Positions 52,825 to 62,335 of a stretch of 64,000 bases of DNA are shown one piece after another (positions within the stretch are counted from its first letter, which is position 1; each line of letters opens with the position of its first letter). The notes beneath the pieces were generated by a model, which saw nothing but the letters and a program-made list of their open reading frames with translations, searched no databases and had not been told where the DNA came from. The position numbers and the translations under genes were made by a program. This DNA comes from Candidatus Metaruminococcus caecorum. GTDB lineage: Bacteria; Bacillota; Clostridia; Oscillospirales; Ruminococcaceae. The DNA lies in NCBI GenBank assembly GCA_904420045.1, contig CAJFTY010000059.1, positions 1-64,000 on the forward strand, read 5' to 3'.

Positions 52825-52951
52825 AACAAATAGGAGTGTTCCGGGCCTAAAATCCCGGCAACCGGCGTCCAAAAGAAACAGGCATGTTTTGAATGTGGGA
52901 CGAGTATATTTTTGAAGGGAAAATACCCATCAAAGAAAGGAAATCAGCAAT

Positions 52952-53914
52952 ATGTATCCGATGAAACTGACGGCAGCCCTGAAGGATTATCTGTGGGGCG
53001 GCACAAAACTAAAGACTGAGTACAACAAAAAAAGTGACCTGGAAAAGGTGGCGGAAAGCTGGGAACTTTCCTGCCACAAAGACGGCCCCAGCACCGTGGC
53101 CAACGGGGAGTTCGCGGGGATGACCCTGCCCCAGGTCATTGAAAAACAGGGCAAAGAAATCCTGGGCAGCGACTGCCAGCATTTTGAAGATTTTCCCATC
53201 CTCATTAAGCTCCTCGACGCCAAGGACAACCTGTCGGTGCAGGTCCATCCGGACAACGACTACGCCCGCCGGGTGGAGGGTGAGTACGGCAAGACCGAGA
53301 TGTGGTACATTGTGGATTGTGAGGAGGGCGCAAGCCTTCTGTACGGGTTTAAAAACGAAATCTCCACCGAGGAGTTCAAACGCCGGATTCAGGACAACAC
53401 CCTGCTGGATGTGGTCAACTCGGTTCCGGTGAAAAAGGGCGATATGTTCTTTATCGACGCGGGAACTCTGCACGCCATCGGCAAGGGAATCCTGATCGCA
53501 GAAATCCAGCAGAATTCCAACACCACTTACCGGATCTACGACTTCGGCCGGGTGGGCGCGGACGGAAAGCCCCGGGAGCTGCATGTGGACAAGGCCATCG
53601 ACGTGACCAAGCTGGCCCCGCCCACCCGGGATACAAAGCCTCAGGGCGAGCCTCAGCAGATGGACGGGTATGTAAGCACCCTGCTTTCCACCTGCGAGTA
53701 TTTCACCGTCCATGTGCTGGACATCGCTTCCAAAGCGGAGCTTGATGTAGATGAAAAATCCTTCCACTCTCTGCTGTGCCTGGAAGGGGAGGTTACCCTC
53801 GCCAGTTCCCACGGGGACATGAAGCTTGCAAAGGGCGACAGCGTCTTTTTGCAGGCAAACTACGGCAGCTACACCCTGACCGGAGCAGGCAAAGTGGTTC
53901 TAACCACTGTGTAA
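52952..53914 (+). CDS. manA: Mannose-6-phosphate isomerase, class I
   Basis: A 320-residue zinc enzyme interconverting mannose-6-phosphate and fructose-6-phosphate. Zinc-binding cupin motifs are VQVHPDNDYA, TEMWYIVD and the later DAGTLHAIGKGILIAEIQQ. KDYLWGGTKLK is the family N-terminus. AAAGGAAATCAGC precedes the ATG. It is followed by a glucokinase gene, forming a small hexose-phosphate unit. Confidence 0.93.
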   Translation: MYPMKLTAALKDYLWGGTKLKTEYNKKSDLEKVAESWELSCHKDGPSTVANGEFAGMTLPQVIEKQGKEILGSDCQHFEDFPILIKLLDAKDNLSVQVHPDNDYARRVEGEYGKTEMWYIVDCEEGASLLYGFKNEISTEEFKRRIQDNTLLDVVNSVPVKKGDMFFIDAGTLHAIGKGILIAEIQQNSNTTYRIYDFGRVGADGKPRELHVDKAIDVTKLAPPTRDTKPQGEPQQMDGYVSTLLSTCEYFTVHVLDIASKAELDVDEKSFHSLLCLEGEVTLASSHGDMKLAKGDSVFLQANYGSYTLTGAGKVVLTTV

Positions 53915-53968
53915 GCGTGGGTTGCAACACTTCTTTCCAATAAAATTTTGAATATCGGAGGAACTCCC

Positions 53969-54928
53969 ATGAACTATTGTGTAGGAATCGACCTGGGCGG
54001 CACCAACATCGTCGCAGGCGTAGTGAACAAAGACGGAACCATTCTGGAAAAAGCCAGCTGCAAGACCAACCTCCCCCGGGAGGCGGCGGACATCGCGGCG
54101 GATATGGCCAAAGTCACCCGGGAAGCGGTAAAAAACGCGGGCCTTACCATGGAGGATATCTCCTGGGTGGGCGTGGGCTGCCCCGGCACCGTGAATCAGG
54201 ACACCGGTGTGATTGAGTACGCCAACAATCTGCAGTTTTACGATGTTCCCCTTCGGGACATGCTCAAAAACGACCTGGGCAAGGATGTTTTTATGGACAA
54301 CGACGCCAACGCCGCCGCTTACGGCGAGTTTGTGGCGGGCGCGGCCAAAGGTTCCAACACGGCGGTTGCCATCACCCTGGGCACCGGCGTGGGCGGCGGC
54401 ATCATCATCGACGGTAAGATTTATTCCGGCATGAACTTCGCGGGCGCGGAGCTTGGCCACAACGTGCTGGTGATGGACGGCCGTCCCTGCACCTGCGGGC
54501 GCAACGGCTGTCTGGAGGCATACGCCAGCGCCACCGCTCTGATCAACCTGACCCGGGAGGCCATGGAGGAGAACAAGCAGAGCAAAATGTGGGAGATGGT
54601 CGACGGCGACCTGGGCAAGGTCAGCGGCCGCACCGCGTTTGAGGCCATGCGTGCCGGCGATCAAACCGGCAAGGACGTGGTCGCTTTGTACACCAAGTAC
54701 TTGGCTACCGGCGTCACCAACATCATCAACACCTTCCAGCCCGACGTGTTGTGCATCGGCGGCGGCATCAGCAAGGAAGGGGAAACCCTGCTGGCCCCCC
54801 TGCGGGAGATCGTCAGCAAAGAGGTGTACTCCCGGTTCAGCAAAAAGCAGACCAAAATCGTGGAGGCCACCCTGGGCAACGACGCGGGCGTGATCGGCGC
54901 GGCTATGCTGGGCGCCATGGAGCGGTAA
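53969..54928 (+). CDS. ROK-family glucokinase
   Basis: A 319-residue hexokinase. The phosphate-binding motif is GIDLGGTNIVAG. The sugar-binding region is DNDANAAAYGEF, and the ROK zinc motif is CTCGRNGCLEAYAS. TLGTGVGGGIIIDG is the second nucleotide loop. The start is MNYCVGID after CGGAGGAAC. It is probably co-transcribed with manA. Confidence 0.9.
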   Translation: MNYCVGIDLGGTNIVAGVVNKDGTILEKASCKTNLPREAADIAADMAKVTREAVKNAGLTMEDISWVGVGCPGTVNQDTGVIEYANNLQFYDVPLRDMLKNDLGKDVFMDNDANAAAYGEFVAGAAKGSNTAVAITLGTGVGGGIIIDGKIYSGMNFAGAELGHNVLVMDGRPCTCGRNGCLEAYASATALINLTREAMEENKQSKMWEMVDGDLGKVSGRTAFEAMRAGDQTGKDVVALYTKYLATGVTNIINTFQPDVLCIGGGISKEGETLLAPLREIVSKEVYSRFSKKQTKIVEATLGNDAGVIGAAMLGAMER

Positions 54929-54947
54929 ATTTTATTCTTTGTACAGG

Positions 54948-54980
54948 AAAAAGGCTCCGGTTTTTCGCCGGAGCCTTTTT
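54948..54980 (+). terminator. Glucokinase terminator
   Basis: AAAAAGGCTCCGG, seven-base loop, CCGGAGCCTTTTT. Symmetric T/A flanks allow use in both directions. Confidence 0.85.
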
Positions 54981-54992
54981 GTCTGTCCATGA

Positions 54993-55030
54993 GAAAAACC
55001 GGTTTCACAATTATGTGGAACCGGTTTTTT
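54993..55030 (-). terminator. Terminator of the fhs-upp operon
   Basis: AAAAACCGGTT...AACCGGTTTTT with an almost perfect stem, 15 bases after the upp stop on the minus strand. Confidence 0.7.
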
Positions 55031-55044
55031 GATTGCGTAAACGC

Positions 55045-55674
55045 CTATTTGGTGCCGAAAATACGGTCGCCCGCGTCTCCTAGGCCCGGGACGATGTAGC
55101 TGCGGTCGTTGAGCTTTTCGTCCAGCGCTGCGCAGTAGATCTGCACGTCGGGATGGGCCTCGGTCAGGGCCTTCATCCCCTCAGGGGCGGCGATGATGCA
55201 CATGTATTTGATGGTTTTCACGCCGTTTTTCTTGAGCAGGCTGATGGCGTCCACCGCGGAGCCGCCGGTAGCCAACATGGGATCGATGACAATGGCCTCC
55301 CGCTTGGCGATGTCGGTGGGGAGCTTGCAGTAATACTCTACCGGCTGCAAGGTCTCGGGGTCCCGGTAAAGGCCGATGTGGCCCACCTTGGCGGCGGGCA
55401 CCAACTGGAGTACGCCTTCCGCCATCCCCAGGCCCGCCCGCAGGATGGGAATAAACGCCAGCTTCCGGCCGGAGATCACTTTGGCTTTTGCCACCGCCAT
55501 GGGGGTTTCGATCTCCACCTCCTGCAAGGGCAGGTCCCGGGTGGCCTCATAGCACATCAGCATGGAAATCTCGCTCACCAGCTCCCGAAATTCTTTGGAG
55601 CCGGTGTTTTTGTCCCGCAAAAGGGTCAGCTTGTGCTGGATCAGGGGATGATCCATGATAAAGGGGTTTTGCAT
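55045..55674 (-). CDS. upp: Uracil phosphoribosyltransferase
   Basis: A 209-residue salvage enzyme converting uracil and PRPP to UMP. The PRPP loop is [29 protein letters not shown] and the C-terminal uracil-binding [12 protein letters not shown] are also present. AAGGAGGAAACAGGAC precedes the ATG. It is the last gene of a five-gene minus-strand operon. Confidence 0.95.
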   Translation of the reverse strand: MQNPFIMDHPLIQHKLTLLRDKNTGSKEFRELVSEISMLMCYEATRDLPLQEVEIETPMAVAKAKVISGRKLAFIPILRAGLGMAEGVLQLVPAAKVGHIGLYRDPETLQPVEYYCKLPTDIAKREAIVIDPMLATGGSAVDAISLLKKNGVKTIKYMCIIAAPEGMKALTEAHPDVQIYCAALDEKLNDRSYIVPGLGDAGDRIFGTK

Positions 55675-55710
55675 GTCCTGTTTCCTCCTTGTACGAAAAA
55701 ATCCGGGGAA

Positions 55711-56151
55711 TTACTGTTCGTTTTCAATGGCGATGATCTTGTCAATCCGGGCCTGATGACGGCCGCCTTCAAATTCCGTGTTTAAAAACACATCCACCAT
55801 TTCGCAGGCAAGGCCCGGGCCAACCACCCGTCCGCCCAGGCACAGGGCGTTGGCGTCGTTGTGCAGCCGGGTAAATTTTGCAGAAAACCAATCGGAGCAC
55901 GCCGCTGCCCGGATCCCTTTGACCTTGTTGGCGGCCATGGAGATGCCGATGCCCGTTCCGCAGAACAACAGCGCTTTTTCACAGCGGCCTTCCACCACCT
56001 CAGCGCACACTTTTTTCGCAATGTCCGGGTAGTCCACCGAAGCCTCGCTGTAACAGCCCAGATCGGTGTAGGCCACTCCTTTTTCGTCTAAATAGGCTTT
56101 CACTTGCTGCATCAGCGCAAAGCCGCCGTGATCACATCCCATTGCTATCAT
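55711..56151 (-). CDS. rpiB: Ribose-5-phosphate isomerase B
   Basis: A 146-residue LacA/RpiB-family isomerase of the pentose phosphate pathway. Motifs are GCDHGGFAL, the catalytic-Cys loop FCGTGIGISMAANK, ARLHNDANAL-like FTRLHNDANALCLGGRVVG and the C-terminal GGRHQARIDKI. AAAGGATGTG precedes the start. It lies 36 bases before upp. Confidence 0.93.
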   Translation of the reverse strand: MIAMGCDHGGFALMQQVKAYLDEKGVAYTDLGCYSEASVDYPDIAKKVCAEVVEGRCEKALLFCGTGIGISMAANKVKGIRAAACSDWFSAKFTRLHNDANALCLGGRVVGPGLACEMVDVFLNTEFEGGRHQARIDKIIAIENEQ

Positions 56152-56198
56152 GGGGACACATCCTTTCTTTTCTTACAAAGCCTGGAGAAAGCCAAGCA

Positions 56199-56906
56199 TT
56201 ATTTCATCGTTTTTCCTTCCCGCTCCAGCAGCTCCCGCTGGGCCTGGGGAAGCCGCAGATACGCGGGCATCAGCGTTTCGGCGTCCACCGTGTTCCCGGA
56301 CAAAAAGTCCGGCAGGGCGGCTACTCCCACGCTGGCCGCCCGGGCGGTGCGCACAGCAAGCGGCGCCAGCCGCAGGCGGGGGAGCTCCGGCATGGCCCGC
56401 AGGCAGAGCTGCGCGCCGTCCCCTACTAGGAATACCGGCTGGTTAAAGCCCGCAAGCTCGGCTTTCAGCTCCTCCACAGAAATGGCACGGTCTTCGCATA
56501 GCCGGGAAACTGCTCCGTCGCGGAGGGCGAACAGGGCGTTGTACACCTGATTCCGCCTTGCGTCCATCACCGCGCAGGCAATTCCCTCAAACCCCTGTAA
56601 ATTATAGGCCAGAGATTTGAGGGTGGAAACCCCCACGCAGGGGAGATTTTTGGCAAACGCCAGACCTTTAACCGCCGCCATGCCGATCCGCAGGCCGGTG
56701 AACGAGCCGGGGCCTTTGCTCACCGCAATCCCGTGAATGTCCTCCATCGTAAGCCCCGCGCACGCAAGCACCTGCTGGCACATGGGCATCAGCGTCTGGG
56801 AGTGGGTGAGCTTTACGTCCAGGTGAAAGGAGGCAAGCACTGCCTCCTCGCTGACCACCGCGGCGGAGGCCGCCTTGGCCGAACTGTCGATGGCTAAGAT
56901 GTTCAA
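56199..56906 (-). CDS. tsaB: tRNA threonylcarbamoyladenosine protein TsaB
   Basis: A 235-residue inactive ASKHA-fold partner needed for t6A37 modification of tRNA. The N-terminus reads NILAIDSSAKAASAAVVS; SKGPGSFTGLRIGMAAVKGLA is the family signature. It overlaps tsaE by four bases, indicating coupled translation. tsaD and tsaC are not in the window. Confidence 0.93.
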   Translation of the reverse strand: MNILAIDSSAKAASAAVVSEEAVLASFHLDVKLTHSQTLMPMCQQVLACAGLTMEDIHGIAVSKGPGSFTGLRIGMAAVKGLAFAKNLPCVGVSTLKSLAYNLQGFEGIACAVMDARRNQVYNALFALRDGAVSRLCEDRAISVEELKAELAGFNQPVFLVGDGAQLCLRAMPELPRLRLAPLAVRTARAASVGVAALPDFLSGNTVDAETLMPAYLRLPQAQRELLEREGKTMK

Positions 56907-57340
56907 AACCGCCCGCCTCCTTTTACGGTGATCGTCCGGGTGTTCTCCCCGGTTTTGTCAATGGAGATAAAAATTGTCCGCTCCGGGGGAAGATCGTCCG
57001 CGATGTGTTCGCTCCATTCCACCGCCAGAATGCCGTTATCCTCCAGATAATCGAAAAAGCCGGTGGTTTCCAGCTCGTCCGGGTCGGTGATCCGGTACAT
57101 GTCAAAGTGGAAAAGGGAAGGTCCTCCCTTTTGTCCGGGGTAGACGTTGACGATAGAAAAGGTAGGGCTCGCCACCTCTCCGGACACCGAAAGCCCTGCC
57201 GCCAGCCCCCGGGTAAAAGCGGTTTTGCCCGCCCCCATGCCGCCGGTAAAGGCGAGCACGTCCCCCGGTTTTAACCGGGGAGCGAGCTCTTTGGCGAATT
57301 GTTCGGTTTGCTGCGGCGAGTGGGATGTAAACGTCAGCAT
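56903..57340 (-). CDS. tsaE: tRNA threonylcarbamoyladenosine ATPase TsaE
   Basis: A 145-residue P-loop ATPase of the TsaBDE complex. Walker A is GGMGAGKTAFTRG, with downstream SPTFSIVNVY, FHFDMYRI and AVEWSEHI. AAAGGCGG precedes the start. It begins 19 bases after fhs and overlaps tsaB. Confidence 0.94.
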   Translation of the reverse strand: MLTFTSHSPQQTEQFAKELAPRLKPGDVLAFTGGMGAGKTAFTRGLAAGLSVSGEVASPTFSIVNVYPGQKGGPSLFHFDMYRITDPDELETTGFFDYLEDNGILAVEWSEHIADDLPPERTIFISIDKTGENTRTITVKGGGRF

Positions 57341-57359
57341 GCTGATGGATTCCGCCTTT

Positions 57360-59030
57360 CTAAAACAGTCCGGTGATCTTGCCGTCCTCGTCTAGGTCGA
57401 TCCGCAGGGCGGCGGGGGACTTGGGCAGGCCCGGCATGGTCATAATATCCCCGGTGAACACCACTAAGAACCCCGCGCCGGAGGAAAGTTTTATATCCCG
57501 CACATGCAGGGTGTACCCTTCGGGACTGCCCAGCTTCGCCGGATCGTCGGACAGGGAGTACTGGGTTTTGGCCACGCAGATAGGCAGCTTGTCAAAGCCC
57601 AGCTTTTCGATCTGCACCATGGCCTTCTCCGCCTGAGCGGAGTAGGCCACCTCGCCCGCGTGGTAAATCGCACGGGCCACCGCCCCGATTTTTTCTTTAA
57701 TGGGAAGGGCTTCGTCGTAGATGGGAGCGAAATGGGACGGCTGGGTTTCGCAGACCTTGCAGACTTCTTGGGCCAGTTCCACGCCGCCGTCTCCACCCTT
57801 GGCAAACACCTCGGCCAGCTTGACGGGCACGCCTTTTTGGGCGCAGTATTCCTCCACTGCCTGGATCTCGGCGTCCGAGTCGGTGCCGAACCGGTTGATG
57901 GCCACCACCACCGGCACGCCGTACCGCCGCATGTTGTCGATGTGAGCGCCCAGGTTCACGATTCCCTTGTTTAAAGCCTCCACGTTTTCGGAGGCCAGAT
58001 CCTGCTTGGGAATACCTCCGTTGTATTTTAAGGCCCGGATGGTGGCCACCAGCACCACGCAGTCGGGCTTTAGACCGGCAAACCGGCACTTGATGTCAAA
58101 AAACTTTTCCGCCCCCAGGTCGGAACCAAAGCCCGCCTCGGTGATGGTGTAATCCCCAAGTTTTAGAGCGAGCCGGGTAGCGCGCACCGAGTTGCACCCG
58201 TGGGCGATGTTGGCGAATGGGCCGCCGTGCATAATAACAGGGGTATTTTCCAGCGTCTGTACCAGGTTCGGCTTTAACGCGTCCTTGAGCAGAACCGCCA
58301 TAGCGCCGTTTACCTGTAAATCTTTGGCGAATACCGGAGTGTCGTCGTACCGGTAGGCCACTAGGATGTCGCCCAGCCGGCGCTTTAAGTCCTGTAAATC
58401 CGAGGCGAGACATAGGATTGCCATCACCTCGCTGGCCACCGTGATTAAAAATCCGTCCTCGCGGGGGACGCCGTTAATCTTGCCGCCAAGGCCCACGTTG
58501 ATAAACCGCAGGGCGCGGTCGTTCATATCCATGCAGCGTTTAAACAAAACCCGTCTGGGGTCGATGTTCAGTTCGTTTCCCTGCTGAAGATGGTTGTCCA
58601 GCACCGCGCACAGCAGGTTGTTGGCGGCGGTGATGGCGTGCATATCCCCGGTGAAGTGGAGATTGATATCCTCCATAGGGACCACCTGGGAATAACCGCC
58701 TCCGGCGGCGCCTCCTTTCACACCGAACACCGGGCCCAGCGAGGGCTCCCGCAGGGCGATGACCGCCTTTTTGCCAATTTTGGCCATGGCCTGTCCCAGC
58801 CCTACGCTGGTGGTGGTTTTGCCCTCTCCCGCAGGAGTGGGGTTGATGGCGGTGACAAGAATCAGCTTCCCGTCGGGACATCCTTTCAGGCGCTCGTATA
58901 GCTCGTCGGACAGCTTTGCCTTGTACGCGCCGTAGGGTTCCAGCTCCTGTGCATGGATGCCTAAATTTTCGGCAATCTTAGTAATAGGAAGCATGGAAGC
59001 TCCTTGCGCGATTTCAATGTCAGTCAGCAT
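57360..59030 (-). CDS. fhs: Formate-tetrahydrofolate ligase
   Basis: A 556-residue ATP-dependent enzyme making 10-formyl-THF for purine synthesis and one-carbon metabolism. The P-loop is [18 protein letters not shown], followed by [23 protein letters not shown] and [15 protein letters not shown]. Length is standard. The start is MLTDIEIAQ after GGGAGG; the upstream part of the track ORF is leader RNA. It leads a five-gene operon. In this organism it may also serve acetogenic or glycine-related one-carbon flow, which the window cannot show. Confidence 0.95.
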   Translation of the reverse strand: MLTDIEIAQGASMLPITKIAENLGIHAQELEPYGAYKAKLSDELYERLKGCPDGKLILVTAINPTPAGEGKTTTSVGLGQAMAKIGKKAVIALREPSLGPVFGVKGGAAGGGYSQVVPMEDINLHFTGDMHAITAANNLLCAVLDNHLQQGNELNIDPRRVLFKRCMDMNDRALRFINVGLGGKINGVPREDGFLITVASEVMAILCLASDLQDLKRRLGDILVAYRYDDTPVFAKDLQVNGAMAVLLKDALKPNLVQTLENTPVIMHGGPFANIAHGCNSVRATRLALKLGDYTITEAGFGSDLGAEKFFDIKCRFAGLKPDCVVLVATIRALKYNGGIPKQDLASENVEALNKGIVNLGAHIDNMRRYGVPVVVAINRFGTDSDAEIQAVEEYCAQKGVPVKLAEVFAKGGDGGVELAQEVCKVCETQPSHFAPIYDEALPIKEKIGAVARAIYHAGEVAYSAQAEKAMVQIEKLGFDKLPICVAKTQYSLSDDPAKLGSPEGYTLHVRDIKLSSGAGFLVVFTGDIMTMPGLPKSPAALRIDLDEDGKITGLF

Positions 59031-59135
59031 GGTGTACCTCCCAAGAAATGTTTGTCGCAGATCCCCCCGTAAGCCGCTTGAGGGGAGCGAGAACCAGCTA
59101 TGCATTGCGGCAGAAACGGGTTCTCGTATAATTGA
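59031..59135 (-). promoter_or_regulatory. Structured 5' leader of fhs, possible riboswitch
   Basis: A minus-strand TATAAT at 59141-59146 (weak -35) places the RNA start near 59135. The leader then folds as CGAGAACC...GGTTCTCG (loop containing GCCGC) followed by CCCC...GGGG (loop containing GCGGC). The two loops are complementary and could form a pseudoknot just before the GGGAGG ribosome binding site. It does not match the ZTP or THF riboswitch consensus as I recall them. Confidence 0.4.
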
Positions 59136-59239
59136 TCTTTATTATAGCATAAACAGCGGGATAAAAACAGCTTTTTCTGTACAAATCCCCTGTCGGGGAG
59201 CAAAAAGGACAGGCTTACAAGAATCCGGAGAAGCAAAGC

Positions 59240-59268
59240 TTGCAAAACGCCTTGTTTCAGGGTATAAT
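59240..59268 (+). promoter_or_regulatory. Promoter of the rodA-like gene
   Basis: TTGCAA, 17 bases, TATAAT, 82 bases upstream of the start codon and divergent from fhs. Confidence 0.75.
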
Positions 59269-59349
59269 AATGTACCAAGTATATCGTCTTTTGTTGACGC
59301 CGCAGCCGGCCCAAGCCACACAGCCGGCGCCCCCGCCGGAGGAACAGGA

Positions 59350-60477
59350 ATGAAACGTGTTTTCCACGCAATCGCGACCTATATTAAAGAAACCGATAAA
59401 TTTTTATGGCTGTATTGCCTGGGTCTTTCAGGGCTGAGCGTGCTGCTTTTGTATTCGGTCTATGTCAACGGATTTGTCAACTCTCCCAGGATTGTCATCA
59501 TCCAGTCCGCGGCCATCGGCTTGGGGATTGTGGCGGCTATCGTCATCAGCAAGATCGACTACCGGTTGATGGCCAGCCTTTGGAAGATTTATGTCCCCCT
59601 CACAGTGGGGCTGGTTCTGTTGACGTTTACCCCGCTGGGCATTTCCCGGGAGGGGGCGGACGACAAGGCGTGGATCAGTCTGGGCATTGTCGACCTTCAG
59701 CCGTCGGAGCTTTTAAAGCTGGCGTTTGTGTTTACCTTTGCCATGCATTTATCCAGGGTCAAAGAGCATATCAACGATATGAAAACCTTTTTGCTGTTGT
59801 GCGTCCACGGCGCCATTCCCACCCTGTTAATCGTGGCCCAGGGGGATTTTGGTTCCGCATTGGTGTTTGTCTGTATCATGGTGTTTATGCTGTTTTCCGC
59901 GGGGCTTTCCTGGAAGTTTATCGCGGTGGGTGTGGGGGCAGCGGTGGTGGCGGCGCCGCTCGTCTACTTCTTTGTGTTTCAGGAACTTCACCGCCAGCGG
60001 CTGCGAATTCTGTTTAACCCCGAACTGGATCCCATGGGAATGGGGTTCCAGCAGATGCAGGGGCGCACGGCTCTGGGGTCCGGCCAGCTGTTTGGGCGGG
60101 GGCTTTTCAGCAACAACCTGATTAACATTCCAGAGCTTTATAACGACTTTATCTTTGCCTACATCGGACAAACTCTGGGTTTTGTGGGCTGCGTGGCCGT
60201 GGCGCTGGTGCTCACGCTGCTGTGCGTCAAGATTTTAATGACCGGTCGGATGTCCAAAGATCCCATGGGATGCTATATCTGCGTGGGAATTTTCTCGATT
60301 CTTTTGTTCCAGACGGTCATCAACATCGGCATGGTGTTAAGCGTGATGCCGGTCATCGGCGTCACCCTTCCATTTTTAAGCTACGGAGGCACCTCGGTGG
60401 TTACCATGTACGTCTCGATTGGGATCGTGCTCAGCGTCTATATGAACAACCGGCGCCGGGGAATGTTTGACGATTAA
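59350..60477 (+). CDS. SEDS-family peptidoglycan glycosyltransferase (RodA/FtsW)
   Basis: A 375-residue multi-pass membrane protein polymerising lipid II for wall growth. About ten hydrophobic helices are visible, with the SEDS signatures DDKAWISLG-IVDLQPSELLKLA, GQTLGFVG and the C-terminal GVTLPFLSYGGTSVVTMYVSIGIVLSV. The catalytic Asp region is around AQGDFGSALVF. The ATG after GGAGGAACAGG was chosen; the track ORF starts in the fhs leader. A cognate PBP is not adjacent, and RodA is more likely than FtsW or SpoVE but not proven. Confidence 0.88.
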   Translation: MKRVFHAIATYIKETDKFLWLYCLGLSGLSVLLLYSVYVNGFVNSPRIVIIQSAAIGLGIVAAIVISKIDYRLMASLWKIYVPLTVGLVLLTFTPLGISREGADDKAWISLGIVDLQPSELLKLAFVFTFAMHLSRVKEHINDMKTFLLLCVHGAIPTLLIVAQGDFGSALVFVCIMVFMLFSAGLSWKFIAVGVGAAVVAAPLVYFFVFQELHRQRLRILFNPELDPMGMGFQQMQGRTALGSGQLFGRGLFSNNLINIPELYNDFIFAYIGQTLGFVGCVAVALVLTLLCVKILMTGRMSKDPMGCYICVGIFSILLFQTVINIGMVLSVMPVIGVTLPFLSYGGTSVVTMYVSIGIVLSVYMNNRRRGMFDD

Positions 60478-60590
60478 CGGAAAAAACAGGAAATATTCAA
60501 ACTTAGGATAGGAATTTGTCGCGGGATCGTGTATAATAAAAAGAAACCAGCGGCGTTGTTCTCCGATTCCGGAAAGGAACCAGAAACAAG

Positions 60591-61139
60591 ATGCGAGTAA
60601 TTACAGGTTCCGCCAAAGGGCGGAAATTAAAAACGCTGGAAGGGCTGGATGTGCGCCCTACCACCGACCGGGTGAAGGAGGCGGTGTTTTCCATCATCCA
60701 GTTTCAGCTTCCGGGAGCCGTGGTGTTGGATCTGTTTGCGGGATCCGGCCAAATGGGGATCGAAGCGTTAAGCCGGGGCGCAAAGCTGGCGGTGTTTGTG
60801 GACGCGGACAGGCGCGCCCAGGAAATTGTCCGGGAAAATCTGAAAACCACCGGGTTATCCCCAAACAGCCGGGTGGCGGCCATGGACGCCCAGGCGTTTG
60901 TGAGCTCCACCAAAGACGTGTTTGACATCGCGTTTTTGGATCCGCCCTACCGCAAAGGGCTGTTGGACGAGGTTCTGCCAAAGCTTGCGGATAAAATGTC
61001 GGATACCGGCGTCATCCTTTGCGAGCACGGCAAAGACGAGGAGCTTCCCCAGCGGGCAGGGGAATTTTTGAAGGCTCGCGACTACCGGTACGGCAAAATC
61101 GTGGTGACGGCGTACCGCAAACCCCAGGATGAGGAATAA
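60591..61139 (+). CDS. rsmD: 16S rRNA (guanine966-N2)-methyltransferase
   Basis: A 182-residue SAM methyltransferase. The start reads MRVITGSAKGRKL. SAM-binding motif VLDLFAGSGQMGIEALSRGA and catalytic DPPYRKG are visible. GGAAAGGAACC precedes the ATG. The next gene is coaD, the usual rsmD-coaD order. Confidence 0.94.
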   Translation: MRVITGSAKGRKLKTLEGLDVRPTTDRVKEAVFSIIQFQLPGAVVLDLFAGSGQMGIEALSRGAKLAVFVDADRRAQEIVRENLKTTGLSPNSRVAAMDAQAFVSSTKDVFDIAFLDPPYRKGLLDEVLPKLADKMSDTGVILCEHGKDEELPQRAGEFLKARDYRYGKIVVTAYRKPQDEE

Positions 61140-61159
61140 TCAGCGGGAGTGGACATCGA

Positions 61160-61651
61160 ATGGAACGAATTGCAGTGTGCCCCGGCAGCTTTGACCCGAT
61201 TACCAACGGACATTTGGATATCATCCGCCGGGCGGCAGGGCTGTTTGACCGGGTGATCGTGCTGATCTCCCACAACGCGGACAAGCATGAAGCGTTTACC
61301 GCTGAGGAGCGGGCCAGGCTGGTTCGGATGGTGGTGGAGGATCTGCCCAACATCGAGGTGGATGTGTTCGACGGGCTGTTGGCGGAGTATGTACGCCGGC
61401 GAAGGGCGTGCGCCATCGTCAAGGGTTTGCGGGCGGTCTCGGATTTTGAGTATGAATTCCAGATGGCTCTGGCTAACAAAAAGCTTAACGACCAGGCCGA
61501 GACGGTGTTTTTAACCACCAGTACCGAAAATATGTATTTGAGTTCCAGCATTGTCCGTCAAATCGCGGCGCTGGGCGGGGACATTTCCCCCTTTGTGCCA
61601 AAGCGGATTTTGCAGGCGATCAATCAACGTTTTCAAACGGAGAAGGAGTAG
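61160..61651 (+). CDS. coaD: Phosphopantetheine adenylyltransferase
   Basis: A 163-residue nucleotidyltransferase in coenzyme A synthesis. Motifs are CPGSFDPITNGHLDIIRRAA (HxGH-like), KGLRAVSDFEYEFQMALANKKL and YLSSSIVRQIAALGG. Length is normal. Confidence 0.95.
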   Translation: MERIAVCPGSFDPITNGHLDIIRRAAGLFDRVIVLISHNADKHEAFTAEERARLVRMVVEDLPNIEVDVFDGLLAEYVRRRRACAIVKGLRAVSDFEYEFQMALANKKLNDQAETVFLTTSTENMYLSSSIVRQIAALGGDISPFVPKRILQAINQRFQTEKE

Positions 61652-62116
61652 ATGGTTATGGCAATGAGTGTAACGGATATCCTGGACATCATGGACGACC
61701 TGTTGGACAAGGCGTGGAGCCTGCCCCTGTCCGGCGGACGGTGCGTGATCGACGTAGAACGCTTTCGCGATCTGGTGGGCGATGTCCGGCTGAATATGCC
61801 CTCCGAGGTAAAACAGGCGAAGTTGATCGTGCAGGACCGCAAACAGATCATTGACGACGCCAAAGCGGAGGCGGAAATGATCGTTCGCCGGGCCCAGGAA
61901 AAGGCAAAGGCTATGGTCAATCAGGAAACCATTGTCAAACAGGCGCAGGAAAAAGCGAATGAGATGGTTTCCCAGGCACAGTTACAGTCCAGGGAACTCC
62001 GCCGGGCGACCAACGAGTTTGTGGACGGCATGCTTCAGAAAACCGAGGAGCACATGGCAAAAAATCTGTCGGAGTTGAAGCAAACCCGCCAGGCGGTCCG
62101 CCAGATGCAGAAATAA
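61652..62116 (+). CDS. Coiled-coil protein, unknown (ATP-synthase b-subunit-like helix)
   Basis: A 154-residue, almost entirely helical protein. The N-terminal 50 residues form a small domain (VTDILDIMDDLLDKAWSLP); the rest is a long charged coiled coil with repeats such as KAEAEMIVRRAQEKAKAMV and KQAQEKANEMVSQAQ, like V-type ATPase subunit H or b-subunit stalks, but no ATPase genes are near. GAAGGAG precedes several close ATGs, so the start may be 61652, 61658 or 61664. It begins at the coaD stop. Function unknown. Confidence 0.65.
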   Translation: MVMAMSVTDILDIMDDLLDKAWSLPLSGGRCVIDVERFRDLVGDVRLNMPSEVKQAKLIVQDRKQIIDDAKAEAEMIVRRAQEKAKAMVNQETIVKQAQEKANEMVSQAQLQSRELRRATNEFVDGMLQKTEEHMAKNLSELKQTRQAVRQMQK

Positions 62117-62136
62117 GGCTGGCTTTCGAAAAAGTC

Positions 62137-62167
62137 AAAATCCCCGGGAGACATCCCGGGGATTTTT
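62137..62167 (+). terminator. Terminator after the coiled-coil gene
   Basis: AAAATCCCCGGGA, GACA loop, TCCCGGGGATTTTT. Confidence 0.85.
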
Positions 62168-62234
62168 CATGGGGAATGAGTATTCGTTTTTAGACAGAGA
62201 CCATTTGCCGCAAAACCTCGCAAAGCCCGTGACT

Positions 62235-62261
62235 GCGGAACTCGACCGTCGGTCGAGCCGC
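62235..62261 (+). repeat. Perfect GC-rich palindrome
   Basis: CTCGACCGTCGGTCGAG (62241-62257) extended by GCGG/CCGC on the flanks. It lies just upstream of the XRE remnant promoter and could be an operator, recombination site or hairpin. Confidence 0.45.
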
Positions 62262-62278
62262 GAAAACAGGAGTTTTTA

Positions 62279-62307
62279 TTGACTTTGCAAAAAGGCGGTT
62301 CTATCAT
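62279..62307 (+). promoter_or_regulatory. Promoter of the XRE remnant
   Basis: TTGACT, 17 bases, TATCAT, 29 bases upstream of the XRE start codon. Confidence 0.7.
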
Positions 62308-62335
62308 AAAAACGCAACGAAAGGAGGTCCCGACG

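Noticed and set aside
59031-59135. ZTP (pfl) or class-I THF riboswitch before fhs
   Set aside because: The conserved core sequences of those classes as I recall them are not present; kept only as an unclassified structured leader.
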